Source of the DNA: a virus
IMG/VR virus record: IMGVR_UViG_3300037847_000950
Location: 1-22,928 of that record
Reading direction: 5' to 3' (one strand)
DNA length: 22,928 nt
A program made the position numbers and the translations under genes. Under the pieces are notes generated by a model. That model saw only the letters and a program-made list of their open reading frames with translations, searched no databases and was not told the DNA's origin. Positions 8,194-15,033 of this stretch are shown piece after piece; positions within the stretch are counted from its first letter, which is position 1; each line of letters opens with the position of its first letter.

Positions 8194-9048
8194 TTAATTT
8201 TTTACTACTCTGCCTTCAACCATAGCTTGATTGATTTCATCTTCAAATTTATCAAACTGGTCTATAGACATTGCAGCAATTTCCCTTTCAGTCCATACTT
8301 TAGGTTGAGCAGTATCGATATTAGTAGTTTTAGTAGATACTATATCTGCTGCTGATTCCCTTGTTACAGGCTGTCGTTGCGGAGAACGCTTTGGTGCAGA
8401 AGTAGGTTGTCCAGTTTCTAATTTATAAAGATCTATAGCTTTAGATGCTAAAGCAACATTATCAGGATTATTATAAATCCAATCTTGTATTTCTTGTGGT
8501 TGATCTTCAGCCCATTGATGAAATGTTTCGTCACCTCGAATATCTTCGAAATCAGGATGACGTTCACGCAATGTAGTTTCTGCTTCTCGTTTTAGTATCT
8601 CAGCTTCTCTCATTTGAATAGCTGATAACTGTTCTCGTAGCTCTCCTACTTGCTGCTCACTTCTCATATGTGCTACAGATTCCACTGTATCATACAAATC
8701 AGGATACTCTTCTTTAAACTTTTCTAAATCTTCAATAGATTTAGGAGCTTCGTACTCAGGTTGCAAAGATCTAGCTTGAGCAATTAATTCCTCTTCTCGT
8801 TGTTTAAATTGAGAAACCTTATCATCATAATGTTTTTTTAAATCATCGTAACGCTTTTTATAATTAGTTCTTTTACGAGGTTGTTTTTCCTCTTGCACTT
8901 CTTCATCAGGGGCCTCTTCGGGGGTAGCCTGTGGTGCAAAGAATAAAGAATCAGCATCATCTGTATTAGGCTTATCTGGCGTGTGCCAAGATTTCTTAGC
9001 ATTATACGGATTTGCTACTGGTTCTTCAATATTTTCTACTTCTGACAT
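8194..9048 (-). CDS. Capsid scaffolding protein
   Basis: A 284-aa, strongly charged protein immediately upstream of the capsid gene. It has an acidic, Pro-rich N-terminus (residues 1-58), a predicted coiled coil of Lys/Glu heptads at about residues 60-165 (KKRYDDLKKHYDDKVSQFKQ, VGELREQLSAIQMREAEILK) and a Pro/Arg linker near 215-230. This is the composition of assembly scaffolds that copolymerise with coat protein and are later expelled. Start ATG has AAGGAGAAC upstream. A 145-nt non-coding gap with direct repeats lies before it. Confidence 0.8.
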   Translation of the reverse strand: MSEVENIEEPVANPYNAKKSWHTPDKPNTDDADSLFFAPQATPEEAPDEEVQEEKQPRKRTNYKKRYDDLKKHYDDKVSQFKQREEELIAQARSLQPEYEAPKSIEDLEKFKEEYPDLYDTVESVAHMRSEQQVGELREQLSAIQMREAEILKREAETTLRERHPDFEDIRGDETFHQWAEDQPQEIQDWIYNNPDNVALASKAIDLYKLETGQPTSAPKRSPQRQPVTRESAADIVSTKTTNIDTAQPKVWTEREIAAMSIDQFDKFEDEINQAMVEGRVVKN

Positions 9049-9064
9049 ATATGTTCTCCTTGTC

Positions 9065-9193
9065 GGGGCTTGAGTCTTTTTAGCAAGGTAGCCATACTAA
9101 TTCATTCTGGCCTGAATAAATAGTCTGGGGCTTGTCTTTACTTCAAGGTAGCCGTTAAGTTAAATGGTAAGGGGCCTATGTCTAGGGGTAGCC
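9065..9193. repeat. Three imperfect direct repeats before the scaffold gene
   Basis: Three related units at 9065-9093, 9127-9153 and 9171-9193 read GGGGCTTG...CAAGGTAGCC twice (29 and 27 bp), then a shorter GGGGCC...GGGGTAGCC (23 bp) that abuts the stop codon of the 188-aa gene. On the coding (minus) strand the first unit met is folded by GTAAGG...CCTTAC with an inner CCTA/TAGG stem. This is the only sizeable gap inside the structural operon; it could be an RNA-processing or promoter site (a weak TTGAAG-N18-TATTTA is present on the minus strand). Confidence 0.65.
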
Positions 9194-9760
9194 TTACCTC
9201 ACACTTGGCATTCGATTTGAGCCGATCATGACTTTTTTTATTTCTTCGTCAGTTTTAGAAAGATAATCTTTAGAATCTTCTAATTCATCTTCTTTTTCAG
9301 CCATCCCACCAAACGCCAATCTTAGTTTTTGACCACTATCATTAGCACGTTCTGCATCATCCATCATAGTTTGTAGATTATCTGCGCCTATAGCATCGGT
9401 AGCTTTCTTCGTCATAACAAACTCTCCATCTGACAATCGTGCAGGTATTGAGTCTGATACTCCAGTTCCGGGGCCTTCGACTTCTCCAGCTCCAGAAAAC
9501 TCAGAAGCAGTATCAATAACCTTATCAAAAATTTGACTTAGTTTTGGGTCTGCTTCTAAAGCATTCATTAAATAATCTTGTTCTTCGTTATTTAGTGATT
9601 CATCTACAACATAATCTAGATAATTTTCTTCCATCTCATCATCTGGAAGTTGTGAGGCTTCTACTTCAGCCATTTCATCAGGTGGTATATTAGGATATGT
9701 ATCTACTGGCATACCTTCTTCTGGCATCATTAAGGAACCACTTTGTTTTTTCTTACGCAT
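9194..9760 (-). CDS. Acidic virion-associated protein, 188 aa
   Basis: Begins MRKKKQSGSLMMPEEG, then an acidic stretch (residues 28-60) and the segment GPGTGVSDSIPARLSDGEFV near residues 95-115, a motif I associate with structural proteins of marine tailed phages; its exact role is not established. The ATG at 9760 has GGAG at 8-nt spacing and overlaps the 76-aa gene by 8 nt. Lying between portal and scaffold it may be an internal or maturation protein. Confidence 0.7.
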   Translation of the reverse strand: MRKKKQSGSLMMPEEGMPVDTYPNIPPDEMAEVEASQLPDDEMEENYLDYVVDESLNNEEQDYLMNALEADPKLSQIFDKVIDTASEFSGAGEVEGPGTGVSDSIPARLSDGEFVMTKKATDAIGADNLQTMMDDAERANDSGQKLRLAFGGMAEKEDELEDSKDYLSKTDEEIKKVMIGSNRMPSVR

Positions 9761-9983
9761 CTTGTCTCTCCATTGCTTCTTTAACCTGCTCCTTCAACGA
9801 GTCTAGGAGTGCCAGCAAACGCAGCTTCCCCTGACTGCGGTACATTTCCTGTTCCAATGTTGCCGCCACCAGTACCTGTGTCTCCAAGGTCTGTAGGTTG
9901 TTGAGGTGTTCCTTCAGGGCCTCCCATACCTCCGGGTTGTTGACCACCGGGGCCAGCTTCCGGGCCAGTTGCTTGTCCAGCAT
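9753..9983 (-). CDS. Overprinted 76-aa helical protein
   Basis: This frame overlaps the last 203 nt of the portal gene, shifted by one base, and runs 28 nt past the portal stop to overlap the next gene by 8 nt. It starts MLDKQLARKLAPVVNNPEVW with AGGA seven bases before the ATG. The product is a regular amphipathic helix (EALKEHLNNLQTLETQVLV, QEMYRSQGKLRLLALLDSLK) that looks far more like a real protein than the low-complexity Gly/Pro/Gln portal tail encoded in the other frame. Similar small proteins follow the portal gene in other marine podoviruses as far as I recall. Confidence 0.78.
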   Translation of the reverse strand: MLDKQLARKLAPVVNNPEVWEALKEHLNNLQTLETQVLVAATLEQEMYRSQGKLRLLALLDSLKEQVKEAMERQDA

Positions 9984-11994
9984 TTTGCATTCCTATTATC
10001 TGAGCCATTAGCGCAGCTTCATCTGGATCATTCATAAGTTCATCAGGATCAAGATCTAAGCTGTACGCAAGTTCACTAATCAGCTTATTAATTTTAACGA
10101 AGGGAGCTACAGCAGGATTCTGTACAGTTTGTAAGAATGTAGTGAGCCTTTGACTTCGTACCTCTTTTTGCATAAGGCTATTAGTGCCTGTAGCTTTTAC
10201 TTCTAGATCACCTTCTATACCTAGCTTACCTTCAAGAAACTGCATATTCCATTGGAAGTATGCTTCTCCTAATGGTTTAAGAAGAAAATCATCTAAGTTC
10301 TTTATCACTGTTTTAATATTAAGCGATGCTGCTCCTAGTAGCATAGACATACCAGAAGCAGTTCTTGTCATGCTTTGTACGCCTGTTTGACCATGAGAGT
10401 AACTAGGAATACCTGTTTGTTCGTCTGCTAGTTGTCTAAATCGATCAAACATCATCATATTTTCATTAGATGTATTAGGAAACTTTAATCCATTAATAGC
10501 TGTTCCGGGCATACCAGTTTGTCTTCTAAATACTTTACCCGGATATATTTCCATGCTTTGACCACCAACTAGTGCAGTCTCGTCCACATCAAATACAAGA
10601 GAACCAGATAATGCAAGATTATCTATAGCCATTCTAGCATGACCATTCATAATCTTTTGAGAATCGTCCATGTTTTCTGCTACACCTATGCCAAAAAAGC
10701 TATAGGGATTCCTTTCATAAGGAAAAGAGTGATAAGGTACTCTAAAGGGAGTAAAAGGATTAACTACTGCTCGTAGTAGATTACCATTACACATCCAAGC
10801 ATTTACTTGAACTTCATCTAGGTCATCTACTTCTTCTGGCAAATCCATTCCAACTTGACGAGCATATTCTGCATCCATTACTCCCCAATACTCTAGAACT
10901 TCATATAGACCTGAACCATATTCTTCTGTACGATTATCATCTTTAAGTTCTTGTTCGTAATCTTCTGGATCATAGTTAGGCCCCATACGCAAAGAAGATC
11001 GAATAGCTTCTTTGTCGAAGTATGGCATCTTACCTAATGACCGAAGTTGAGTCCTATTGAACTTGTGTCTATGAAAAACAAACTCTGATTCAGATATGTT
11101 TGTTGCATTTGGATCTGGAAAAAAGTCCCATATGCTAACGAACTCAATGCGAGGAACACGAACATCAATAGGCTTATACGTCCTAGAACCTTCTTCATCT
11201 TCATCCCACCTACTTAAAGTTTTATTAAAGTTAAACGGCCCTTTTACAATACCTGTGCCGAATAAAGCAGACTCAAACAAAGCATTGCGTATTTCACTAG
11301 CTCCATTAGATTCTTCGATTTGATCATGTATTAGTTTCTCCATCCTTCTTGCTGATCGCTGTGCTGGATTGAGTTCAAGGATTTCGGGGATTGGTGACAA
11401 CCCCTCCCGCAACATATCTTTGGCTTCTCCTTCTTTATCGAGGAATTGTTCTTCAAACTTTCCTGTTCCATAAGTCGCTCCCGGCTTTAGTACTCGCCCA
11501 TCACCTACAAAACCTACATCATATGGATTTTCGGCTCTTCCTTCTTCAATATCTATTTCTTCTTGTTCTTCAGGAGAAGTAGTTTCAAGATTTGGAGTAG
11601 GATTATTTGTATCTAAATGAGCATGTTCTGCTATTCCTTCAGGTACTTTAGTTTCACTAATCCCTATAGGAAATTTGTTTGCTCCGAAAATAACATCAAC
11701 CAACTGACCGAAGGCAGCAAGTACTTTGGTCTTTGTGACTTTAACAAATACTCTTGATTTTTCTGACTCCCTAAATCGTACATTCTTTGGATAGAGTCCT
11801 CTATAATTATGGTATGCCGTGATCCACCTTTTTTCATCTAACTCCCTAGCTCTTTGAGCATTTTCGTATCTATTCATTAGTAACCCAACGAAGTTATTAC
11901 GAAGATTCTCTTCCAAGGTTAATTCCAAGCCATGCTCGTTTTCGACCTTTTCGAAGTAAATTTCATTAGATGTTAAAGTATTATCTTCTTCCAT
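9781..11994 (-). CDS. Portal (head-tail connector) protein
   Basis: About 737 aa, near the 725 of P22 portal and much longer than T7 gp8 (536). It follows the large terminase, as expected. Portal-like segments include RWITAYHNYRGLYP, the stem/wing region (IPRIEF-type VPRIEFVSIWDFFPDPNA), NPYSFFGIGVAENMDDSQKI with NGHARMAIDNLA, and the C-terminal low-complexity GPGGQQPGGMGG tail. It forms the 12-fold DNA channel. The frame also allows an upstream ATG at 12009, but AAGGA lies six bases before the ATG at 11994 (MEEDNTLTS), so I choose that. Its 3' end doubles as the 76-aa gene. Confidence 0.85.
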   Translation of the reverse strand: MEEDNTLTSNEIYFEKVENEHGLELTLEENLRNNFVGLLMNRYENAQRARELDEKRWITAYHNYRGLYPKNVRFRESEKSRVFVKVTKTKVLAAFGQLVDVIFGANKFPIGISETKVPEGIAEHAHLDTNNPTPNLETTSPEEQEEIDIEEGRAENPYDVGFVGDGRVLKPGATYGTGKFEEQFLDKEGEAKDMLREGLSPIPEILELNPAQRSARRMEKLIHDQIEESNGASEIRNALFESALFGTGIVKGPFNFNKTLSRWDEDEEGSRTYKPIDVRVPRIEFVSIWDFFPDPNATNISESEFVFHRHKFNRTQLRSLGKMPYFDKEAIRSSLRMGPNYDPEDYEQELKDDNRTEEYGSGLYEVLEYWGVMDAEYARQVGMDLPEEVDDLDEVQVNAWMCNGNLLRAVVNPFTPFRVPYHSFPYERNPYSFFGIGVAENMDDSQKIMNGHARMAIDNLALSGSLVFDVDETALVGGQSMEIYPGKVFRRQTGMPGTAINGLKFPNTSNENMMMFDRFRQLADEQTGIPSYSHGQTGVQSMTRTASGMSMLLGAASLNIKTVIKNLDDFLLKPLGEAYFQWNMQFLEGKLGIEGDLEVKATGTNSLMQKEVRSQRLTTFLQTVQNPAVAPFVKINKLISELAYSLDLDPDELMNDPDEAALMAQIIGMQNAGQATGPEAGPGGQQPGGMGGPEGTPQQPTDLGDTGTGGGNIGTGNVPQSGEAAFAGTPRLVEGAG

Positions 11995-12094
11995 TAACAA
12001 TCCTTTCATATTGTTTTTTAATTTGTTCTTGCTGACGTTTTAAATCTTTTTCTTGTTCAGATACTGTGGGTTTTTTGTTAAATCTAATTTTCAA
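11981..12094 (-). CDS. Small basic coiled-coil protein, 37 aa, TTG start
   Basis: The ORF (MKIRFNKKPTVSEQEKDLKR...) starts at TTG overlapping the large-terminase stop as TTGA, with GGAG eight bases upstream (ATACGGAGTTTGGATATTG). It ends inside the first codons of the portal gene. It fills the only gap between terminase and portal exactly. The C-terminal half is a charged helix (EKDLKRQQEQIKKQYERIV). Function unknown; it could be a terminase-portal accessory, which is only inference from position. Confidence 0.62.
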   Translation of the reverse strand: MKIRFNKKPTVSEQEKDLKRQQEQIKKQYERIVNGRR

Positions 12095-13770
12095 TATCCA
12101 AACTCCGTATCTATTGGCGTATAAGCCTGTTCCATTCTCATATGTCTCATTTGAGCTAAAGGATCATTTATTTTAGGTCTTGACATAATTAAATAACGCA
12201 AAGCATCATATGCATGATCCTGTGCGTGAGTGTCAACATCTTCAGGGTTAGATCGATCCAACGGAATACTTTGTAGCTCACGTATCAGATTAGGACAAGT
12301 ATTAAATATTTGTATTCGTGGCCTTCCGCTTTGTTGCACTTTTAAGTATTCGTGGATCTGGATCTTTCCTTGAATCCTGTTCTTATCTGCCCTTCGTAGC
12401 TTATGTCCTGCTCTTACAAGCGTTTCACCTACTGTAGGGCCTGTTGTTCCTGTTCTATTCCATGCTGCTGTGTCAAGTACACCAGCAACAGAGAAAGGAT
12501 CTTGTAATTCCATTTGAGTAATTAGCTGTGCTAAATCAACTCCTGTTAGATTCTTTTGATACAACTCTCGATATACAATAAGAGTTCCGTCAGAAGGATC
12601 TATAGTAGACCATATACAAGCACTTTCAGAAGCGTAACCATAGTCAATACCTTTTACTCTTTCCCAACCTACAGGTATTTCAAATGGAGGGATAACATGT
12701 ACAGAAGGATCAAACTCTGTGAAGGCTGCTCCTTCCGATATATCCCAATTACCTTCTAATAACTGCCTACGTTGTACATCAGGCAGGGCTTTTAACATCT
12801 GCTCGTATCGACCATCCTGAGATAAAAACGGATTGTCTTGAAGTCTAGCAGGTATAAACTTTCTTGTCAAGCCATCTGAACCTTTAAAAGAATCATTAGG
12901 AACACAAGGATCAATATATCGTTTCTTGACCCAATGTGCGCCAATACCTCCGGGGTTCGCTGTACAACGTAGGTAAGGGACAATATCTGGATCAGTAGTT
13001 CTTAATCGAGATGCTAAATAGTTCCACCCAAATTCTGTTGGTAGGTGGGTAATCTCGTCAAAACCAATCCAAGAATAGGCTTGTCCCTGATAACGATATA
13101 CATCTGCATCCCTCTCTAGGAATCCAAACTCAACTTTTGCTCCGCTAGGAAAGTTCCATAACTTTTCTACTTCTCTAAACTTAGAACCCGGAAAAGCTTT
13201 AGGATATAATTCCCTAGACTTGTCAATTAATTCTCTTAGCTCTGGCATAGACCTTCTAAGTATTAAAGCTCTATGCGCTGCTCTGTGGCAATATCTTAGC
13301 GGATCTACTAACATCGCATAAGATTTACCACCTCCTGCTGCTCCTCCGTATAGTACATCGGTTTCTCCAGCAGCTAGGAATTCTGTCTGTGGGCCTTCAT
13401 TAGGCTCAAATACTACATTTTGCTCTACTTCTTCTTTTAATTTTTTAGGTAGAGACTTTATATCTTCAACTATCTTTCCTGTTGTAGAAGATTCTTTATC
13501 GTCTAATTTAGCAAGTACTTCTTTAGAAGTATTAGCAGAGTTTCGAAGAGCATTTAGTTTATTTCTTGTTTTCTCTATTTGTTTTTCTTTTATTCTAACT
13601 TGCTTTCTAGCAGCTAACTTAGCTTTAGTTTGAGAATGATAATTATATCCTCTAGACTTTGATCCTTTAGGTCTACCGCCTTTCTTACGTGGTGTACCAT
13701 CTGCTTTAAGTTTAAAGTTACCTTCAGAGTCTGTCAAGTACTTTGAAGGATTTATATCCCAATCATTCAT
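12091..13770 (-). CDS. terL: Terminase large subunit (packaging ATPase-nuclease)
   Basis: 559 aa. ATPase motifs are Walker A GGAAGGGKS at residues 142-150, Walker B WIGFDE at 234-239 and coupling motif TANPGG at 270-275. The RNase H-type nuclease acids are D376 (GIDYGYA), D433 (VLDTAAW) and D518/D522 (DHAYDALRY). The enzyme cuts concatemers and pumps DNA through the portal. An N-terminal extension of about 115 residues precedes the ATPase, with an AT-hook-like KKGGRPKGSK at 29-38 and a basic helix at 48-75. Start overlaps the upstream gene by 8 nt. Confidence 0.95.
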   Translation of the reverse strand: MNDWDINPSKYLTDSEGNFKLKADGTPRKKGGRPKGSKSRGYNYHSQTKAKLAARKQVRIKEKQIEKTRNKLNALRNSANTSKEVLAKLDDKESSTTGKIVEDIKSLPKKLKEEVEQNVVFEPNEGPQTEFLAAGETDVLYGGAAGGGKSYAMLVDPLRYCHRAAHRALILRRSMPELRELIDKSRELYPKAFPGSKFREVEKLWNFPSGAKVEFGFLERDADVYRYQGQAYSWIGFDEITHLPTEFGWNYLASRLRTTDPDIVPYLRCTANPGGIGAHWVKKRYIDPCVPNDSFKGSDGLTRKFIPARLQDNPFLSQDGRYEQMLKALPDVQRRQLLEGNWDISEGAAFTEFDPSVHVIPPFEIPVGWERVKGIDYGYASESACIWSTIDPSDGTLIVYRELYQKNLTGVDLAQLITQMELQDPFSVAGVLDTAAWNRTGTTGPTVGETLVRAGHKLRRADKNRIQGKIQIHEYLKVQQSGRPRIQIFNTCPNLIRELQSIPLDRSNPEDVDTHAQDHAYDALRYLIMSRPKINDPLAQMRHMRMEQAYTPIDTEFGY

Positions 13771-13987
13771 TTTCTACTATCTTTTTTAATCCCATATGAC
13801 TTAAATATCTTCCTGTTTTATAAAGAATCCAGTTAGCTCCTTCTCTAAGAGATATAGATCTATCTTTAATAAGAGGTTTAATTTCATTAAGAACCTCTAG
13901 TTGTTCTGGTATTTCTTCCAGAAATGCAGAATCCTTTTCAGATATTTTGTATCCAAAAGGTATAGTAGAACTTTTACGTTTTAACAT
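13763..13987 (-). CDS. Helix-turn-helix-like protein, 74 aa
   Basis: MLKRKSSTIPFGYKISEKDS... overlaps the small-terminase gene by 14 nt and the large-terminase gene by 8 nt, so it lies locked inside the packaging module. The C-terminal half (SLREGANWILYKTGRYLSHM, GLKKIVENE) has the look of the helix-turn-helix tail found after recombinase-type domains, where a SLR-x2-x-W-x2-x3-G pattern is common. A DNA-binding packaging accessory is plausible; I cannot name a family. Confidence 0.7.
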   Translation of the reverse strand: MLKRKSSTIPFGYKISEKDSAFLEEIPEQLEVLNEIKPLIKDRSISLREGANWILYKTGRYLSHMGLKKIVENE

Positions 13988-14357
13988 CTATAACAACTTC
14001 TTCCTTAGCAGGTAACACAAATATGCCACCTTCTACTTTATGACTAACATCTAACTTATCAGATTTACCAAGACCGATACGATCTAAAATTGTTTGAGCA
14101 GCTTGTAGTCTTATATTTGCTTGTGGAATAGGTTGATCTGATTCCATAACATTTACAAGCTTCATAGCTGCTTTAGGTGCAGATTGTGCTAATATATTAG
14201 AGGCCAAGTCTATTATTTCATTCTTTAATGCTTTTGTCACTTGCCAATGGGTATTAGCAGCATATCCTGCTTTCTCAGCCGCAATTTTAGGATCACCTCC
14301 TGATTCAATTAGTGAGTCTAAGAAACTTTGTTGTCTAGTTGTCAATTCTTTTTTCAT
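13974..14357 (-). CDS. terS: Terminase small subunit
   Basis: 127 aa at the head of the packaging module, directly before the large subunit's partner gene. The N-terminus has a helix-turn-helix (LTTRQQSFLDSLIESGGDPK, IAAEKAGY) of the small-terminase type and a helical middle (NIRLQAAQTILDRIGLG), ending DVSHKVEGGIFVLPAKE, a tail seen on small terminases. It recognises phage DNA and recruits the large subunit. No Shine-Dalgarno precedes the ATG; the -10 box TATAAT ends six bases upstream, so the transcript likely begins at or within a base or two of the ATG (leaderless). Confidence 0.8.
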   Translation of the reverse strand: MKKELTTRQQSFLDSLIESGGDPKIAAEKAGYAANTHWQVTKALKNEIIDLASNILAQSAPKAAMKLVNVMESDQPIPQANIRLQAAQTILDRIGLGKSDKLDVSHKVEGGIFVLPAKEEVVIDVKT

Positions 14358-14363
14358 TATTCT

Positions 14364-14392
14364 ATTATAGTCCTAGTTTACACATTTGTCAA
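14364..14392 (-). promoter_or_regulatory. Consensus sigma70 promoter for the structural operon
   Basis: On the minus strand TTGACA (14392-14387), 17-nt spacer, TATAAT (14369-14364): a perfect match in both boxes. It fires leftward into the small terminase, whose ATG begins six bases beyond the -10 box. The -35 box is one arm of a dyad shared with the divergent promoter. Confidence 0.9.
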
Positions 14393-14408
14393 GTTTTTTC
14401 TTGACAAA
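14385..14408. promoter_or_regulatory. 9-bp dyad across both -35 boxes (candidate operator)
   Basis: TTTGTCAAG, six T, CTTGACAAA is a perfect inverted repeat. Each arm contains one promoter's -35 hexamer, so the two polymerase sites are about 8 bp apart and cannot both be filled at once, or a dimeric regulator could control both. The loop of six T would be a poor terminator for either direction. Confidence 0.75.
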
Positions 14409-14429
14409 ACTTCAAATCAGTACTATACT
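14401..14429 (+). promoter_or_regulatory. Divergent sigma70 promoter for the early arm
   Basis: TTGACA (14401-14406), 17-nt spacer, TATACT (14424-14429), one mismatch in the -10. Transcription would start near 14436 and the RNA would begin almost at once with the hairpin GACCCC-ACC-GGGGTC (14438-14452). It reads toward the 180-aa early gene through about 640 nt of structured leader. Confidence 0.85.
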
Positions 14430-14660
14430 ATTACATAGACCCCACCGGGGTCATACCTATATTATATAGCCACTTTAAAGGTCTTTAGAGGCGCATCTAA
14501 ACTGGTTTACATCTATTTTAGTTAAAAATGTATATCTATTAGTATATATATGGGGTAGCCCCTATGGCCTCCTGCCTACCCTTCGAAGGTCTATGAAGAT
14601 TCCAAAGGAATCTCATGTTCCCTCTCCAGAGAACTTCCTAGTTTACAAGATCAAAGAGGC

Positions 14661-14708
14661 TCTTTAGAGTCTTTAAAGTTTCAAAGAAACTTCAAAGACC
14701 TCTAAAGA
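14661..14708. repeat. Long imperfect hairpin, AAA loop
   Basis: Arms TCTTTAGAG-TCTTT-A-AAGTTTC and GAAACTT-C-AAAGA-C-CTCTAAAGA pair over about 21 bp with one mismatch and one bulged C around the triloop AAA at 14683-14685. The outer 9 bp and inner 7 bp are perfect. Confidence 0.85.
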
Positions 14709-14896
14709 TTTCAAAGACTTACAAGATTTTGTTCCCTCCTTTAGTAAATACTTGCTAGATTTCGAAGAAATCTAAAGTTGCCGCTCAAAATTGACGCTGA
14801 TTTAGCCTCAAAGACTTCAAAGATCTTTTAGATCTTTGAAGATCTTTGGGTCGGTCGTTCACTTCAAAGACTTCAAAGATCTAAAAGATCTTTGAA
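14680..14896. repeat. Cluster of eight TTCAAAGA words (iteron-like)
   Basis: TTCAAAGA occurs forward at 14680, 14691, 14710, 14816, 14863 and 14872, and inverted (TCTTTGAA) at 14833 and 14889. Clustered short repeats with palindromes in an AT-rich non-coding segment are typical of iteron-like replication origins, but no binding protein is identified here. Confidence 0.6.
14815..14841. repeat. Hairpin A, 11-bp arms, TTTTA loop
   Basis: Arms CTTCAAAGATC and GATCTTTGAAG are perfect around a TTTTA loop. A near-identical element follows 30 bp downstream with the loop inverted. Confidence 0.9.
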
Positions 14897-14897
14897 G
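14871..14897. repeat. Hairpin B, same arms, TAAAA loop
   Basis: The arms are identical to those of hairpin A but the loop is TAAAA, the reverse complement of TTTTA. Hairpin B is therefore an exact inverted copy of hairpin A, as expected if the element was flipped or copied on the other strand. Confidence 0.9.
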
Positions 14898-14920
14898 GCT
14901 TTGCCAATCATGGAGAAATT

Positions 14921-14958
14921 CTTGAACTTTAAAGTCTTTAAAGACTTTAAAGTTCAAG
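14921..14958. repeat. 38-bp perfect palindrome
   Basis: Two 19-bp arms with no spacer: the left arm starts CTTGAACTTTAAAGTC, the centre is TTTAAA and the right arm ends GACTTTAAAGTTCAAG. It contains CTTTAAAG three times. Confidence 0.95.
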
Positions 14959-14961
14959 GTT

Positions 14962-15033
14962 AGTTATCATATCTATAAAAACTTTAAAAGAAGTCACAAA
15001 GTGACTTTTAAAGTTTTTATAGATATGATAACT
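14962..15033. repeat. Giant hairpin with 33-bp arms before the first early gene
   Basis: The right arm (15001-15033) pairs over its whole length with the left arm (14962-14997), which carries three extra bases (about 14990-14992) as a bulge. The apex is GTCAC-AAA-GTGAC. It ends 44 nt before the chosen ATG at 15078. As RNA it would be a strong duplex, a likely RNase III target or translation control element. Confidence 0.93.

Noticed and set aside
14505-14545. TTTACA with TGTATA 17 nt later as a second rightward promoter
   Set aside because: Poor -10 match in an AT-rich stretch where such matches occur by chance.
14617-14634. GTTC...GAAC hairpin
   Set aside because: Needs bulges and a two-base loop; too weak to list.
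14563-14667. Two micro-ORFs (10 and 24 codons) joined by ATGA in the control region
   Set aside because: Weak ribosome sites and composition dictated by local hairpins; not enough to call genes.
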